From the NCBI GenBank assembly GCA_021818025.1, contig JAKAFH010000016.1, forward strand, positions 1 through 34,202: a stretch of DNA of 34,202 nucleotides, read 5' to 3'. The notes beneath the pieces were generated by a model that was not told where the DNA came from, did not search any database, and was given only the letters and a program-made list of their open reading frames with translations. Numbering within the stretch: the stretch's first letter is position 1; every line of letters starts with the position of its first letter. This document shows, in pieces, positions 13,775 through 22,334 of this stretch. The position numbers and the translations under genes are program-made. The DNA comes from Actinomycetes bacterium. GTDB lineage: Bacteria; Actinomycetota; Acidimicrobiia; Acidimicrobiales; RAAP-2.

Positions 13775-15219
13775 GGGCGCTGGCGATCGACGTCGGTAGC
13801 TCGTCGGTGCGCACCGCACTCGTCTCGGAAACCGGCGTCGTCTCGCACGTTCATCAACAACGTCTGACCATCACCTCGCCCCAACCGGGCGAGCTCGAAC
13901 TCGATGGCGCCGAGATCGGTCGGGTCGTACTGGACCTGGCCGCCCAGACACTCGACGACGGCGGACCATGCGACGCCGTTGGCGTCACGAACCAGCGAGC
14001 CACGACGCTCGTCTTTGACCCGCTCACCGCCTCGCCGGTGGGCCCAACCCTCGGCTGGCAGGATCTTCGCACCGTGCTCGACTGCCTCGTCCTACAGGCC
14101 GAAGGGCTTCGCCTCGCGCCCAACCAGTCCGCCACCAAGGCCAAGTGGCTCGTGGCTCACGCGCGCCGCGCCGCCTCGTCGCTGCGCTTCGCAACCATCG
14201 AGACCTGGATCGCGTGGCTGCTGACCCAGGGCGCGAGCCACGTGACCGACCGATCCAACGCCGCAATCACGGGACTGGTCTCGGTTGGCGTGAACGACTG
14301 GGACCCTCGCGTCCTGGAGCTGCTCGAGCTCGACCCGGTCATGATGCCCGACATTGTTGACACGATCGCCGATCACGGGCGCGCAACGGCTTTGCGCGAC
14401 GCGCCGCCGATCACCGCGCTCATTGGCGACCAGTCCGCTTCGATGTTCGGTCAGTCCATCGTGCGCTCGGGCGCCAAGATCACCTTCGGCACGGGAGCCA
14501 TGCTCAACATGGTCCGCGGCTCCGAGGGTCCCGCGAGTATGAACCCCTTCGATTCCGGGTGCTTCCCCATCGTGGCGCGTAGCCAGGGTGGTGCGATCAC
14601 CTGGGGCCTCGAGGGGATCGTCTTGTCCGCCGGATCGGCGCTCGACTGGGCGCGCGATGCCGTGGGCATCATCGATGACGTCGAATCGAGTGAGTCCCTC
14701 GCGCGTTCGGTGCCCGGCAGCGATGGCGTCTGGTTCGTGCCGGCGCTCGCGGGTCTCGGTACCCCCTATTGGGACTTTGGGGCCCGCGGCGGCTTCTTCG
14801 GCCTGACCCGTGGGTCCTCGCGGGCCCACTTGGTTCGCGCCATCCTCGAAGGGATTGCCCATCGTGGAGCCGATCTCGTCGACGCGGCCGAGCTCGAGAC
14901 CCAGTCCACGATCGCCGAGCTTCGCGTCGACGGTGGCATGACGGCCAATGGATTCCTCGTCCAGCACCTCGCCGACGTCACGGGCCGACCCGTCGCCGTC
15001 TCGCCTGAGCGCGAAGCCACCACCCGGGGCGCGGGTCTCATGGCACTGGTGGGCGCGGGACTGCTGTCCATCGACGACGTCGAGGGGCTTTGGCACCCGA
15101 TCAGGACGATCGACCCCCTACTCGGTGACGCCGAGCGCGCGTCGGCTCGAACGCAGTGGCGAACGATGGTGAGCCGGGCCGCCCAGACGATTCCCGAACT
15201 GAGTGCGGTGTCGTTCTAA
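13768..15219 (+). CDS. FGGY-family carbohydrate kinase, glycerol-kinase-like
   Basis: This 483-aa kinase has the two-domain FGGY layout: the N-terminal phosphate motif LAIDVGSSSVRTAL with D8, VTNQRATT near residues 73-80, GWQDLRT, the catalytic aspartate in GDQSASMFGQ (D221), GTGAML, then GLGTPYWD and DGGMTANGFLVQ. The nearest recognised family is GlpK, which makes glycerol 3-phosphate, the substrate of the first gene of this operon. However, two GlpK glycerol contacts appear changed: the Glu after NQR is A78, and the Tyr of the PYFSATK-like motif is N119. R77, D221 and Q222 are kept. Another polyol or triose substrate is therefore possible. It overlaps the preceding gene by 7 bp. Confidence 0.8.
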   Translation: MVRALAIDVGSSSVRTALVSETGVVSHVHQQRLTITSPQPGELELDGAEIGRVVLDLAAQTLDDGGPCDAVGVTNQRATTLVFDPLTASPVGPTLGWQDLRTVLDCLVLQAEGLRLAPNQSATKAKWLVAHARRAASSLRFATIETWIAWLLTQGASHVTDRSNAAITGLVSVGVNDWDPRVLELLELDPVMMPDIVDTIADHGRATALRDAPPITALIGDQSASMFGQSIVRSGAKITFGTGAMLNMVRGSEGPASMNPFDSGCFPIVARSQGGAITWGLEGIVLSAGSALDWARDAVGIIDDVESSESLARSVPGSDGVWFVPALAGLGTPYWDFGARGGFFGLTRGSSRAHLVRAILEGIAHRGADLVDAAELETQSTIAELRVDGGMTANGFLVQHLADVTGRPVAVSPEREATTRGAGLMALVGAGLLSIDDVEGLWHPIRTIDPLLGDAERASARTQWRTMVSRAAQTIPELSAVSF

Positions 15220-15258
15220 CGCTGCGCCAGCGCACGGATCCGCTCGCGAGCGCCTCCG

Positions 15259-16500
15259 TTACGACGCCCAGGGTGCGCGCTCGATCGCTTCGACCACGCT
15301 CGTCGGCCTTTCGAGGAGCGCTTTGGCGAGCATCAGGGCCCTCGGACTGCTCAGTGCGACGATCCCGGTAACGACGCCGCCGCGGTGATAGAGCGCGAGC
15401 CAGCGCCCAGTCTCGAGGTCGCCGTGGACCCGGGTCACGTCGTCAGTGGGATCCGGGTGTCCCAGCATCTGGATCTTCTTGCCGTATTGGTCTGACCAGA
15501 AGTACGGGACCAAGACGCCGGCGTCGTGCTCACCGGTGAGCCACGCCCGCGCCAAGGTCGCGGCGTGGTCGTTGGCGACCTGCCAGTGCTCCATTCGCGC
15601 GACGCTCGAACCGACCGGCCCCGACCACGCGAAGCGAGCCACGTCACCAATGGCCGCGATCCCTGGCGCCGCCTGCAGTGCACCATCGACGACCACGCCG
15701 TTGTCAAGTCGCAAGCCCGAGTCGACCAGCCAGTCCACATTCGGAATCGCCCCGACCCCCGCGATCACGACCGATGCGACGACGTCCTCCGCTCCGTCGA
15801 TGCGCAGTCGCAGCGCGTCGCCCTCGACGACCACGTCCTTGATCTGCTGACTGGAGCGAAGCTCGACCCCAGCGGCCATGGCGAGGCCCTCCAGCCACGA
15901 CGAGACTTCGGCGCCCAGCACGGTGAGCAGAGGACGTGCGGCAACCTCCAAGACGATCGCGCGATACCCCCGCTTGGTGAGCGACGTCGCCACTTCGGCG
16001 CCAATGAACCCGCCGCCGATGATGGCTACCGTCGCTCCCGGGACGACGCGCGCCAGGTCGGCGTTGAGACTGGTCACGTCGTCAATGGTGCGAAGCGCGT
16101 GCACGCGCTCACCCGCAGTTGTCGCCAATCGCCGGGCACGCGTGCCCGTGGCGATCGCGATGTGCGTGGCGGCGACGCGCTCGCCGCCAGCCAACTGGAC
16201 CTCGCGGCGCTCGACGTCGAGCCCCGTCGCCGCCACGCCCAGGCGCCAAGTCACGTCGTGCGGCGAACCCGGGTGCACGAGGGTCGTGTCGTCAAGCGCC
16301 ACGACGCCCGCCAGGACTTGTTTGGACAGCGGCGGTCGATCATAGGGCTGATGCCGCTCGTCGCCGATCACGGTCACGGCCCCCCGGTAGCCGTCACGGC
16401 GCAGAGCCTCCACCAGGCGCCACCCCGCGAGACCGGCGCCAACGACCACGACGTGGCTCGAAGCGTCGAGCCGCGCTATCGGCTGAAGGTCGCCAGCCAT
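15259..16500 (-). CDS. FAD-dependent ferredoxin-reductase-type oxidoreductase
   Basis: This 413-aa protein belongs to the pyridine nucleotide-disulfide reductase superfamily, in the class of ferredoxin/rubredoxin reductases of oxygenase systems. It shows the FAD motif VVVVGAGLAGWRLVEAL (G21-G26), DRPPLSK at 54-60, a second nucleotide-binding GGGFIGAEVA, the FAD-contact VVIAGVGAIPN, AIGDVARF, and a C-terminal reductase domain with PYFWSDQYGKKIQMLG. It would pass electrons from NAD(P)H to a ferredoxin. I start at the ATG at 16500; the longer frame to 16740 overlaps the hydrolase gene and is not protein-like. It overlaps the hydrolase gene by 25 bp and is last in the xseA operon. Confidence 0.85.
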   Translation of the reverse strand: MAGDLQPIARLDASSHVVVVGAGLAGWRLVEALRRDGYRGAVTVIGDERHQPYDRPPLSKQVLAGVVALDDTTLVHPGSPHDVTWRLGVAATGLDVERREVQLAGGERVAATHIAIATGTRARRLATTAGERVHALRTIDDVTSLNADLARVVPGATVAIIGGGFIGAEVATSLTKRGYRAIVLEVAARPLLTVLGAEVSSWLEGLAMAAGVELRSSQQIKDVVVEGDALRLRIDGAEDVVASVVIAGVGAIPNVDWLVDSGLRLDNGVVVDGALQAAPGIAAIGDVARFAWSGPVGSSVARMEHWQVANDHAATLARAWLTGEHDAGVLVPYFWSDQYGKKIQMLGHPDPTDDVTRVHGDLETGRWLALYHRGGVVTGIVALSSPRALMLAKALLERPTSVVEAIERAPWAS

Positions 16501-17189
16501 TGCGATGCCGTCATCGGGGCGAGGACCGCGTTGTCGCGGCGGATGTCGTCCAGCTGCGCCGTTGGTGCGTCGGCGTAGCGGTGACCGGGATACAGCCAGG
16601 TCGTCCCGTCCAGGCCGGCCAGGCGACTCGTGAGGGTGCGGTACATCTCGGCGGGGTTCGAGCCGGGCAGGTCGGTCCTGCCACAGCCGTCGATGAAGAG
16701 CGTGTCGCCACTGATCAGCCGGTCGCTGACCAGCGCGCACTGACTGCCCGGGGTATGGCCCGGCGTGTGCAGCAGGGAGATCTCGATCGCCCCCACCCTG
16801 AGCGTGTCGCCGGACTCGTGCTCGACCAGGCTGGCGCGCTCCACACCCGATCCCTTGGTGACCCAGGTTGACTCGCTCGACTGCACGTGAACCGGCACAT
16901 CGGTCACTGCGAGTAGCTCGCTCGTCCCCTCGATGTGGTGGCCCACGAGGGTCCCACCCGCGTGGTCGGCGTGGTAGTGGGTCAAGACGACTCCGCGCAC
17001 CGTCATGCCGTCAGCCTCGAGGGACTGCAGCAACTCGCGGGGCCGGTAGGCGGGGTCGAACAGAACGGCATCGCCGGTCTCACGGTCACCCACCGCGTAG
17101 ACGTAGTTGACCATCGCGGTCGCCACGGGATCGCCAACCGCGAAGTCCACGCCCGCGAGGAGCTGACGGAAGTAGAGGCGCTCAGTCAC
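16476..17189 (-). CDS. Metallo-beta-lactamase fold hydrolase, glyoxalase II/persulfide dioxygenase-like
   Basis: This 237-aa protein has the MBL metal motif THYHADHAGG (H71, H73, D75, H76), the third metal histidine in HTPGHTPGS, the bridging aspartate in SGDTLFIDGCGRTDLPGS, and a final YPGHRYAD. The GCGRTD motif is typical of ETHE1/persulfide dioxygenase and related glyoxalase-II-like proteins, which act on glutathione or low-molecular-weight persulfides or on thioesters. Which thiol is used here is unknown. The start is GTG at 17189, overlapping the xseB stop by 8 bp; the 14 upstream in-frame residues lie within xseB. It probably works with the neighbouring flavoprotein or is only co-transcribed. 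Confidence 0.85.
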   Translation of the reverse strand: MTERLYFRQLLAGVDFAVGDPVATAMVNYVYAVGDRETGDAVLFDPAYRPRELLQSLEADGMTVRGVVLTHYHADHAGGTLVGHHIEGTSELLAVTDVPVHVQSSESTWVTKGSGVERASLVEHESGDTLRVGAIEISLLHTPGHTPGSQCALVSDRLISGDTLFIDGCGRTDLPGSNPAEMYRTLTSRLAGLDGTTWLYPGHRYADAPTAQLDDIRRDNAVLAPMTASQWLATFSR

Positions 17190-17394
17190 CCTGCTCGCCG
17201 ACTCGAGCGATGCGCGGCGCCAGCTCCTCAACCTTGGACTTGGTCGAGCTCAGTCGGGCCTCCAACTCCTCGATGATGGCAGTCGCCCTCGCCAGTTTCT
17301 CGATCAAGTCATCGACGGAGACCTCGCCCTCGTCGAACGACGCGACGATGGCGTTGAGTTCACTCGCGGCCTCGTTCCATCCACCCACTGTCAT
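17182..17394 (-). CDS. xseB: Exodeoxyribonuclease VII small subunit
   Basis: This 70-aa protein is the small subunit of exonuclease VII, several copies of which bind each large subunit. It has the expected helical pattern: an N-terminal FDEGEVSVDDLIEKLARA segment and a long helix ATAIIEELEARLSSTKSKVEEL. It lies directly after xseA with an ATGA overlap, the usual gene order. Its 3' end overlaps the MBL hydrolase start. Confidence 0.9.
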   Translation of the reverse strand: MTVGGWNEAASELNAIVASFDEGEVSVDDLIEKLARATAIIEELEARLSSTKSKVEELAPRIARVGEQGD

Positions 17395-18662
17395 CCGGCC
17401 TTCTCCTCTCGCGTCGATATCGACGCAGTCAACTCACCGTCGCTTACCCGGATTACGACGCCGTCGCCCGTCACCACGTCTCGTACGCTACGGACAATCG
17501 AGCCGCCTGGCTTCGACACGATCGACCACCCCTGGTCGAGCCGTCGTTGTGGGTCATAGGCCTGCAACAGGCGGTGGACGGTCTCGAGCCACCGATCCGC
17601 CCGGTCGAAGGTATAGCGCACGGCGAGGTCCAGTCGTTCGCGCGTCGCGACCAGATGGCGTTGCTCGGCTCGCAGCCGGTCACGCACCGCGAAGATCATC
17701 GTCCGTCGGCGCTCGCCCAGGAACTCCGTCGCCTCTTCGACGATCGACTCGGTCGCTTCGATCACCCGGCGAGCCGGCTCGGCGACGTTGCGCCGGTGCC
17801 ATTCGTCGACGATCTCGACCAGATCCTCGCCCAGTTTCGTCGGCGTGATGGCACTGGTGTGGGCCACGAGGTCGGCCACCGCCTCATCGCCCGTGTGCCC
17901 GATCCCGGTGTAGACGGGTGTACGGGCCGCCGCGATGGCGCGCGCGACGCGTTCGTCGTCAAAGCACGCGAGGTCGCCCCGTGATCCGCCGCCGCGCACG
18001 ATGCAGATGACATCGAGGCCCTCGTCGTCGAGTCGCTGCACCGCCGCCACGAGCTGTGCCGGGGCCGCCTCGCCCTGGACGACGGCCGTGACCAGCGAGA
18101 TAGCAAAGGAGTACGGCGATCGAAGCAATTGACCGGTGAAGTCACTGAATCCCTCGGTCTGGCGACTGGCGACCAGTCCCACACGCAACGGGACCGGTGA
18201 GACGGGCCGCGAGCGGTTCGACTCGAGCAGTCCCTCGTCACGCAAGCGCGCGATGAGCTCGAGCCGGCGACGCGCGACGTCGCCCAACAGCCCGGCCACG
18301 TCGATGTCGGTCACGGTGAATCCGATGCGTCCTGACGGCGCGTAGAGGTCGACGTAGCCGAAGAGATTCACGACGGTGCCCGCCTTGAGCGTTACACCGT
18401 CGTCACTCAGCCGACGCTTGATGACGTTCCACTGCGTCGCCCAACAGTGCGCATTGAGCACGGGCCGTTTGGTGTCTGACGACGAGCCCGCGTCGACGAG
18501 GTCGACGTAGAGGTGGGATTTCTCGTAGACCTTGGCCACCTCGCCGCGAATCCACCTCGGGTGGCGGCGTCCGTAAGCGGACTCGAGTTGCGCGGTCAGC
18601 AGTTGGTAGAAGGTGCCGACGTCGATGATCTCGCGTTGATCGGCTGTTCCTGCGTCAGTCAC
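17391..18662 (-). CDS. xseA: Exodeoxyribonuclease VII large subunit
   Basis: This 423-aa subunit cuts single-stranded DNA from both ends in repair and recombination. It has an N-terminal OB-fold (about residues 15-115, with WIRGEVAKVYEKSHLYVDL and LFGYVDLYAPSGRIGFTVTDI), then the catalytic domain with VGLVASRQTEGFSDF, IVRGGGSRGDLACFDD, the active-site IGHTGDEAVADLVAH region and SAITPTKLGEDL, followed by a helical stretch. The size is typical. The start is GTG, exactly 6 nt after TAGCCT. It heads an operon xseA-xseB-MBL-reductase and diverges from rnpB. Confidence 0.93.
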   Translation of the reverse strand: MTDAGTADQREIIDVGTFYQLLTAQLESAYGRRHPRWIRGEVAKVYEKSHLYVDLVDAGSSSDTKRPVLNAHCWATQWNVIKRRLSDDGVTLKAGTVVNLFGYVDLYAPSGRIGFTVTDIDVAGLLGDVARRRLELIARLRDEGLLESNRSRPVSPVPLRVGLVASRQTEGFSDFTGQLLRSPYSFAISLVTAVVQGEAAPAQLVAAVQRLDDEGLDVICIVRGGGSRGDLACFDDERVARAIAAARTPVYTGIGHTGDEAVADLVAHTSAITPTKLGEDLVEIVDEWHRRNVAEPARRVIEATESIVEEATEFLGERRRTMIFAVRDRLRAEQRHLVATRERLDLAVRYTFDRADRWLETVHRLLQAYDPQRRLDQGWSIVSKPGGSIVRSVRDVVTGDGVVIRVSDGELTASISTREEKAG

Positions 18663-18668
18663 GTGGCG

Positions 18669-18674
18669 AGGCTA
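18669..18674 (-). promoter_or_regulatory. -10 box (TAGCCT) of the leaderless xseA promoter
   Basis: On the minus strand TAGCCT is followed by 6 nt and the GTG at 18662. Confidence 0.5.
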
Positions 18675-18700
18675 TCGCTCCGGTGTGTCGCCCAACGCGG

Positions 18701-18730
18701 TTGTGAGGCCGTGATCGCGTATGTCAAACT
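18701..18730 (+). promoter_or_regulatory. rnpB promoter (TTGTGA ... CAAACT)
   Basis: TTGTGA at 18701-18706 and CAAACT at 18725-18730 are separated by 18 bp. Six nt later, at 18737, the P1 helix of RNase P RNA begins, so the predicted +1 agrees with the RNA 5' end. Confidence 0.5.
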
Positions 18731-18736
18731 GGAACC

Positions 18737-19095
<359 letters not shown>

Positions 19096-19133
19096 CTACG
19101 CACGACCCGTCCGCGCTCGCAACGCGTGCACCG

Positions 19134-19139
19134 TAGGCT
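19134..19139 (+). promoter_or_regulatory. -10 box (TAGGCT) of a leaderless promoter
   Basis: TAGGCT is followed by 6 nt and the GTG at 19146, in the 50-bp gap after rnpB. Confidence 0.5.
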
Positions 19140-19145
19140 TTCGCC

Positions 19146-20843
19146 GTGACGGACTTCCTACGAGGTGACGAGATCGCCGCCTGCGTGCACCGTGTGGCGC
19201 TCAGCCGTGGTGAGCCCTACGACTTCGATCGGCCACGCACGGCACCGGAACACGAGCGACGACGTCGCGACGCCGAGAAGCTCCGCCGCGCCGTCGTCTC
19301 TGATCTCATCGAACTGCACCCCGAGAGCGTGGTCGTCGACTCCTCGGTCGCCACCATGGAGGCGATCCACGGGGGCGCCCCGCTCATCCTCGGACCACGG
19401 CTCCCCGGCGACGGCGAGGCGCTTCGCCGCGCGCAGGTGCAGGCACTCGTGCGCGTTGGCCGGGTCGGCGTCCGCTACGCCTATGCACCCGTGTTGATCA
19501 AGAATAACGAGCTCGTCGAGAGTGCGTCGACCCGCCGAACGCTCGTGGGATCCCTCGCACGGATCGCCCCGTCCGAGGCCACGTTTCGCAACGGGGTCGG
19601 CGTGCGGTCGAACCCGTCAACCCTGCGAAATGGGCTCGCGCTCTCCCACGCCCTTCGAGTCCTCGAGACGCTCGGCGTGGTCGACCCCGACGCCCGGGGC
19701 GCGGTCGTCGATCGTCACCGCGAGGTCTGGTGGTTCGACCTCGGCACCACGAACTACCCCCGCTTCAACCTCGCCGCCTACCAGCGCTACTACGAGGAAC
19801 GGCTCGAAGTGGTACGCGCGCACGAACGGTGGCGCGCCGGCGCGGGTCCATTCCCCACGGCACCCTACTGGCACCGAGAATGCCTCGACTGTCCCTACGG
19901 CGAGCCGTGTGGCCGCGAGCTCGACGACCGTGACGACGTCTCGCTCACCCGGTTCACGACGTTCGACCAGCAGCTGACCCTGCGCGAGCACGGCGTGACC
20001 ACGAGGCGGTCGCTCGCTCGGCTCGACCCGGTGGCCGCCCGTCAGCGGTCGGGCCCCGCGAACAACGATGATCGCCCTGAGGCTCACATCGCGCGCGTCA
20101 TCAATCACCTCGACGAGTTGATCTACCGGGCTCGGGCCCACGAGCGCGGTCCCCTGCGCATCGTGGATCCCGAGCGCGTGGGCTCACCGACCGGCGACGT
20201 CGAGGTCGACATCGACACCGAGAGCTACGGCGACGCGACCTATCTGTGGGGAGCGCTCGTCACGACGTACGTACCGGTAGAGGGCGTCCAAGACGGGTAC
20301 GTCGCCTTCGTCAACTGGGACGATCGGTCCCCGGGCGCCGAAGCCCGACTCTTCGCCGAATTTTGGCGGTGGTTCGACGACCTCCGCCAGCGCTGCTGGG
20401 ACCAGGGCCGACGCCTCACGGCCTACTGCTTCTGGGCCCAGGCCGAAGACGGGGCGATGAACCGCGCCGTGGACGATCCCCAACCCGGCGGACCGACGCG
20501 CGAGGACCTCGACGAGTTCCGCCTCGCCACGCCGACGAGCTGGATCGACCTGCACCACCTCGCCAAGTCCCAGATCCAAACGGACGGGCCGATCGGCCTC
20601 AAGGTCTTGGCCGGCCTCGCGGGCTTCACGTGGCGCGATCCCAATCCGAGCGGCGAGGCGTCGATGTTGTGGTACGAGGTGGCGATGACGTCGGGCGACG
20701 AGGCCGCGAGTTCGCGTGCCCGGCTGCTGGCCTACAACGAGGACGATTGCCGTGCGACCCGAGCACTTCGACTCTGGCTGAATGGCCCGGCCCGATCCCT
20801 CGCCCACCGCGACGACTTCGAGGGGGTCGGCGACCGTCATTAG
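19146..20843 (+). CDS. TM0106-family RecB-like nuclease
   Basis: This 565-aa protein combines two nuclease-like parts. The N-terminal half is RecB/Cas4-like, with a PVLIKNN core lysine segment and cysteines C13 plus C246-x2-C249-x5-C255, an arrangement like the Fe-S clusters of Cas4 and AddB. The C-terminal part (about residues 345-560) is an RNase-H-like DEDD exonuclease domain, with DIDTES and YNEDDCRATRAL. This is the TM0106-type architecture; substrates are unknown to me but DNA processing is likely. No cas genes are nearby, so it is not a CRISPR component. The start is GTG, 6 nt after TAGGCT. The ABC exporter operon begins 9 bp after its stop. Confidence 0.8.
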   Translation: MTDFLRGDEIAACVHRVALSRGEPYDFDRPRTAPEHERRRRDAEKLRRAVVSDLIELHPESVVVDSSVATMEAIHGGAPLILGPRLPGDGEALRRAQVQALVRVGRVGVRYAYAPVLIKNNELVESASTRRTLVGSLARIAPSEATFRNGVGVRSNPSTLRNGLALSHALRVLETLGVVDPDARGAVVDRHREVWWFDLGTTNYPRFNLAAYQRYYEERLEVVRAHERWRAGAGPFPTAPYWHRECLDCPYGEPCGRELDDRDDVSLTRFTTFDQQLTLREHGVTTRRSLARLDPVAARQRSGPANNDDRPEAHIARVINHLDELIYRARAHERGPLRIVDPERVGSPTGDVEVDIDTESYGDATYLWGALVTTYVPVEGVQDGYVAFVNWDDRSPGAEARLFAEFWRWFDDLRQRCWDQGRRLTAYCFWAQAEDGAMNRAVDDPQPGGPTREDLDEFRLATPTSWIDLHHLAKSQIQTDGPIGLKVLAGLAGFTWRDPNPSGEASMLWYEVAMTSGDEAASSRARLLAYNEDDCRATRALRLWLNGPARSLAHRDDFEGVGDRH

Positions 20844-20846
20844 CAT
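20841..20846 (+). promoter_or_regulatory. -10 box (TAGCAT) overlapping the preceding stop codon
   Basis: TAGCAT includes the TAG stop of the nuclease gene and lies exactly 6 nt before the GTG start at 20853, where no Shine-Dalgarno exists. Confidence 0.4.
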
Positions 20847-20852
20847 GATGAC

Positions 20853-22334
20853 GTGGCCGAACATCCCCTGATCGACACGTTCGCGGGTCGGTCGCGACTG
20901 ATCGGCGTGGGGGCGACAATCGTCGGCTTTTCGGGTGCATTGTTGAGTGCGCTCGGGGTGTCAGCCATTGCCCACGGCGCCATCACGCGAGGGGTGCTGC
21001 TCGTGCTCATCGCGCTGCTCGCACGCTGGCTCGTCGCCACGGGCACCGATGTCTGGGCGGCCTTCACCACCCGCGTGATCCGAGACCGCTGGCGGCGCAC
21101 CGTGATCGACCAGCTGGTCCTACCGCGACCCGAGGGCGAGCGGGGACGTCGTGACCTCGCCCTCGCCATCGACAACGCCGCCGCCGGGCCGTCCCTCGTG
21201 GTGGTGGGAGCGAGTGCTCGGAGCGCCGCTCTCGGTGTCGTCGTCATCTGGCTCGCCGCCGGCTGGCTGAGCGCAGGCATCGTCGTGGTCTTGCTCGCGA
21301 TCGCCGTGCCCCTCTACCAGCGAGCCGGGCGTCGCAGTGCCGCGTTGACGAGCGACTACAACCAGCGCCGCGACGCGCTCGAGCGCCGCCAACTCGAGAT
21401 GCTCCAGCACTCCCCCGAATTGCGGGCACTGGGTGCGGTGCACTACGGCGCCGACGAAATCGCCGCGGTCAGTGACACTGAGCATCGCGCAGCGATCCGA
21501 ACGATCCGCGTGGCGCTCGAATCGTCACTGGTCACCGAGTTCCTGAGCGGCGTATCGATCGGCCTCGTGGCGATGGTGGTGGGGTTCAGTCTGCTGCGGG
21601 GCTCGATCTCGCTCAACCGCGCGCTCATCGCCGTACTCATCGCGAGTGAGCTCTTCGGCTACGTCCGCCGCTTCGGCGTGGAGTTCCACCGACGCGATGA
21701 CATGGCCATCTCCCACGCAATCCTTCGCCAGGCAACGACCTCGCCACTGGCTAGCACCGGTCCGCTCCTCGATGCCCGGTCCCTCGTCACCGAGGCCCGC
21801 GCAGAACCGATCACCCTCACCCTCGAACCGGGCGAGCGACTGCTCGTGACTGGGCCGTCCGGAGTCGGAAAGACCACCCTCGCGCACACCCTCATCGGCT
21901 GGCGACGCGCGGTGTCGGGCACCGTCCACCGACGTGCCGGCGTGCTCGCCGTGGTGAGCCCCGCCTCGGCGCTGTTCGACGGCTCGCTCTGGGATAATCT
22001 CACCCTCGGCCGCGACCTGACCGAGTCCGTCGTCCGCTCGATGCTCGACGAGCTGGGACTCACCGGTCCGCGCTTCGAGGACCTCTCGGTGCCGTTACTC
22101 GCCGACGGCGAGGGGCTGAGCGCCGGGGAGCGGGTTCGGCTCGTCCTGGCGCGGGCCACGCTGGCCGAGCCCGCGCTCCTCGTCGTCGACGACATCGCGG
22201 GGGTCCTCGACGGTGCCAATCGCGAGCGAGTCACCCGCCTGCTCGAGCGGCTGAGGACACTGAGCGTCCTCGAGGTGAGCGTCGACGCCCCCCTGCTCGA
22301 GCGGTTTGACCAGCGAATCGAACTTCGTCCATGA
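20853..22334 (+). CDS. ABC exporter half-transporter, CydD-like, degenerate ATPase site
   Basis: This 493-aa protein fuses an exporter-type membrane domain (about five or six helices, residues about 15-270) to an ATPase domain. Walker A is GPSGVGKTT (334-342) and the ABC signature is LSAGE (422-426). The Walker B aspartate D446 is followed by D447 instead of the catalytic Glu, and the switch His is replaced by D478 in EVSVDAPL. The Q-loop also lacks Gln (VVSPASALF). The site built on this half is probably poorly hydrolytic, as in asymmetric heterodimeric exporters. The organisation is that of CydDC, linked in E. coli to cytochrome bd assembly and thiol or haem transport. It overlaps the next gene as ATGA. 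Confidence 0.75.
   Translation: MAEHPLIDTFAGRSRLIGVGATIVGFSGALLSALGVSAIAHGAITRGVLLVLIALLARWLVATGTDVWAAFTTRVIRDRWRRTVIDQLVLPRPEGERGRRDLALAIDNAAAGPSLVVVGASARSAALGVVVIWLAAGWLSAGIVVVLLAIAVPLYQRAGRRSAALTSDYNQRRDALERRQLEMLQHSPELRALGAVHYGADEIAAVSDTEHRAAIRTIRVALESSLVTEFLSGVSIGLVAMVVGFSLLRGSISLNRALIAVLIASELFGYVRRFGVEFHRRDDMAISHAILRQATTSPLASTGPLLDARSLVTEARAEPITLTLEPGERLLVTGPSGVGKTTLAHTLIGWRRAVSGTVHRRAGVLAVVSPASALFDGSLWDNLTLGRDLTESVVRSMLDELGLTGPRFEDLSVPLLADGEGLSAGERVRLVLARATLAEPALLVVDDIAGVLDGANRERVTRLLERLRTLSVLEVSVDAPLLERFDQRIELRP

Noticed and set aside
12077-13819. Long minus-strand ORF (580 aa) opposite the AGPS-like gene
   Set aside because: It mirrors the third-position GC pattern of the real plus-strand genes; its composition is Gly/Asp/His-rich without motifs, and the plus strand has clear AGPS signatures.
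14092-15096. Minus-strand ORF of 334 aa opposite the kinase
   Set aside because: It is a shadow of the FGGY kinase frame with no domain pattern.
16501-16740. Upstream extension of the ferredoxin-reductase-like frame
   Set aside because: It overlaps the MBL gene's metal-binding C-terminal half and is not protein-like; the ATG at 16500 fits the family N-terminus.
19146-20843. Cas4-like protein as part of a CRISPR locus
   Set aside because: No repeat array and no cas1, cas2 or effector genes are in the window; the architecture fits the TM0106 family.
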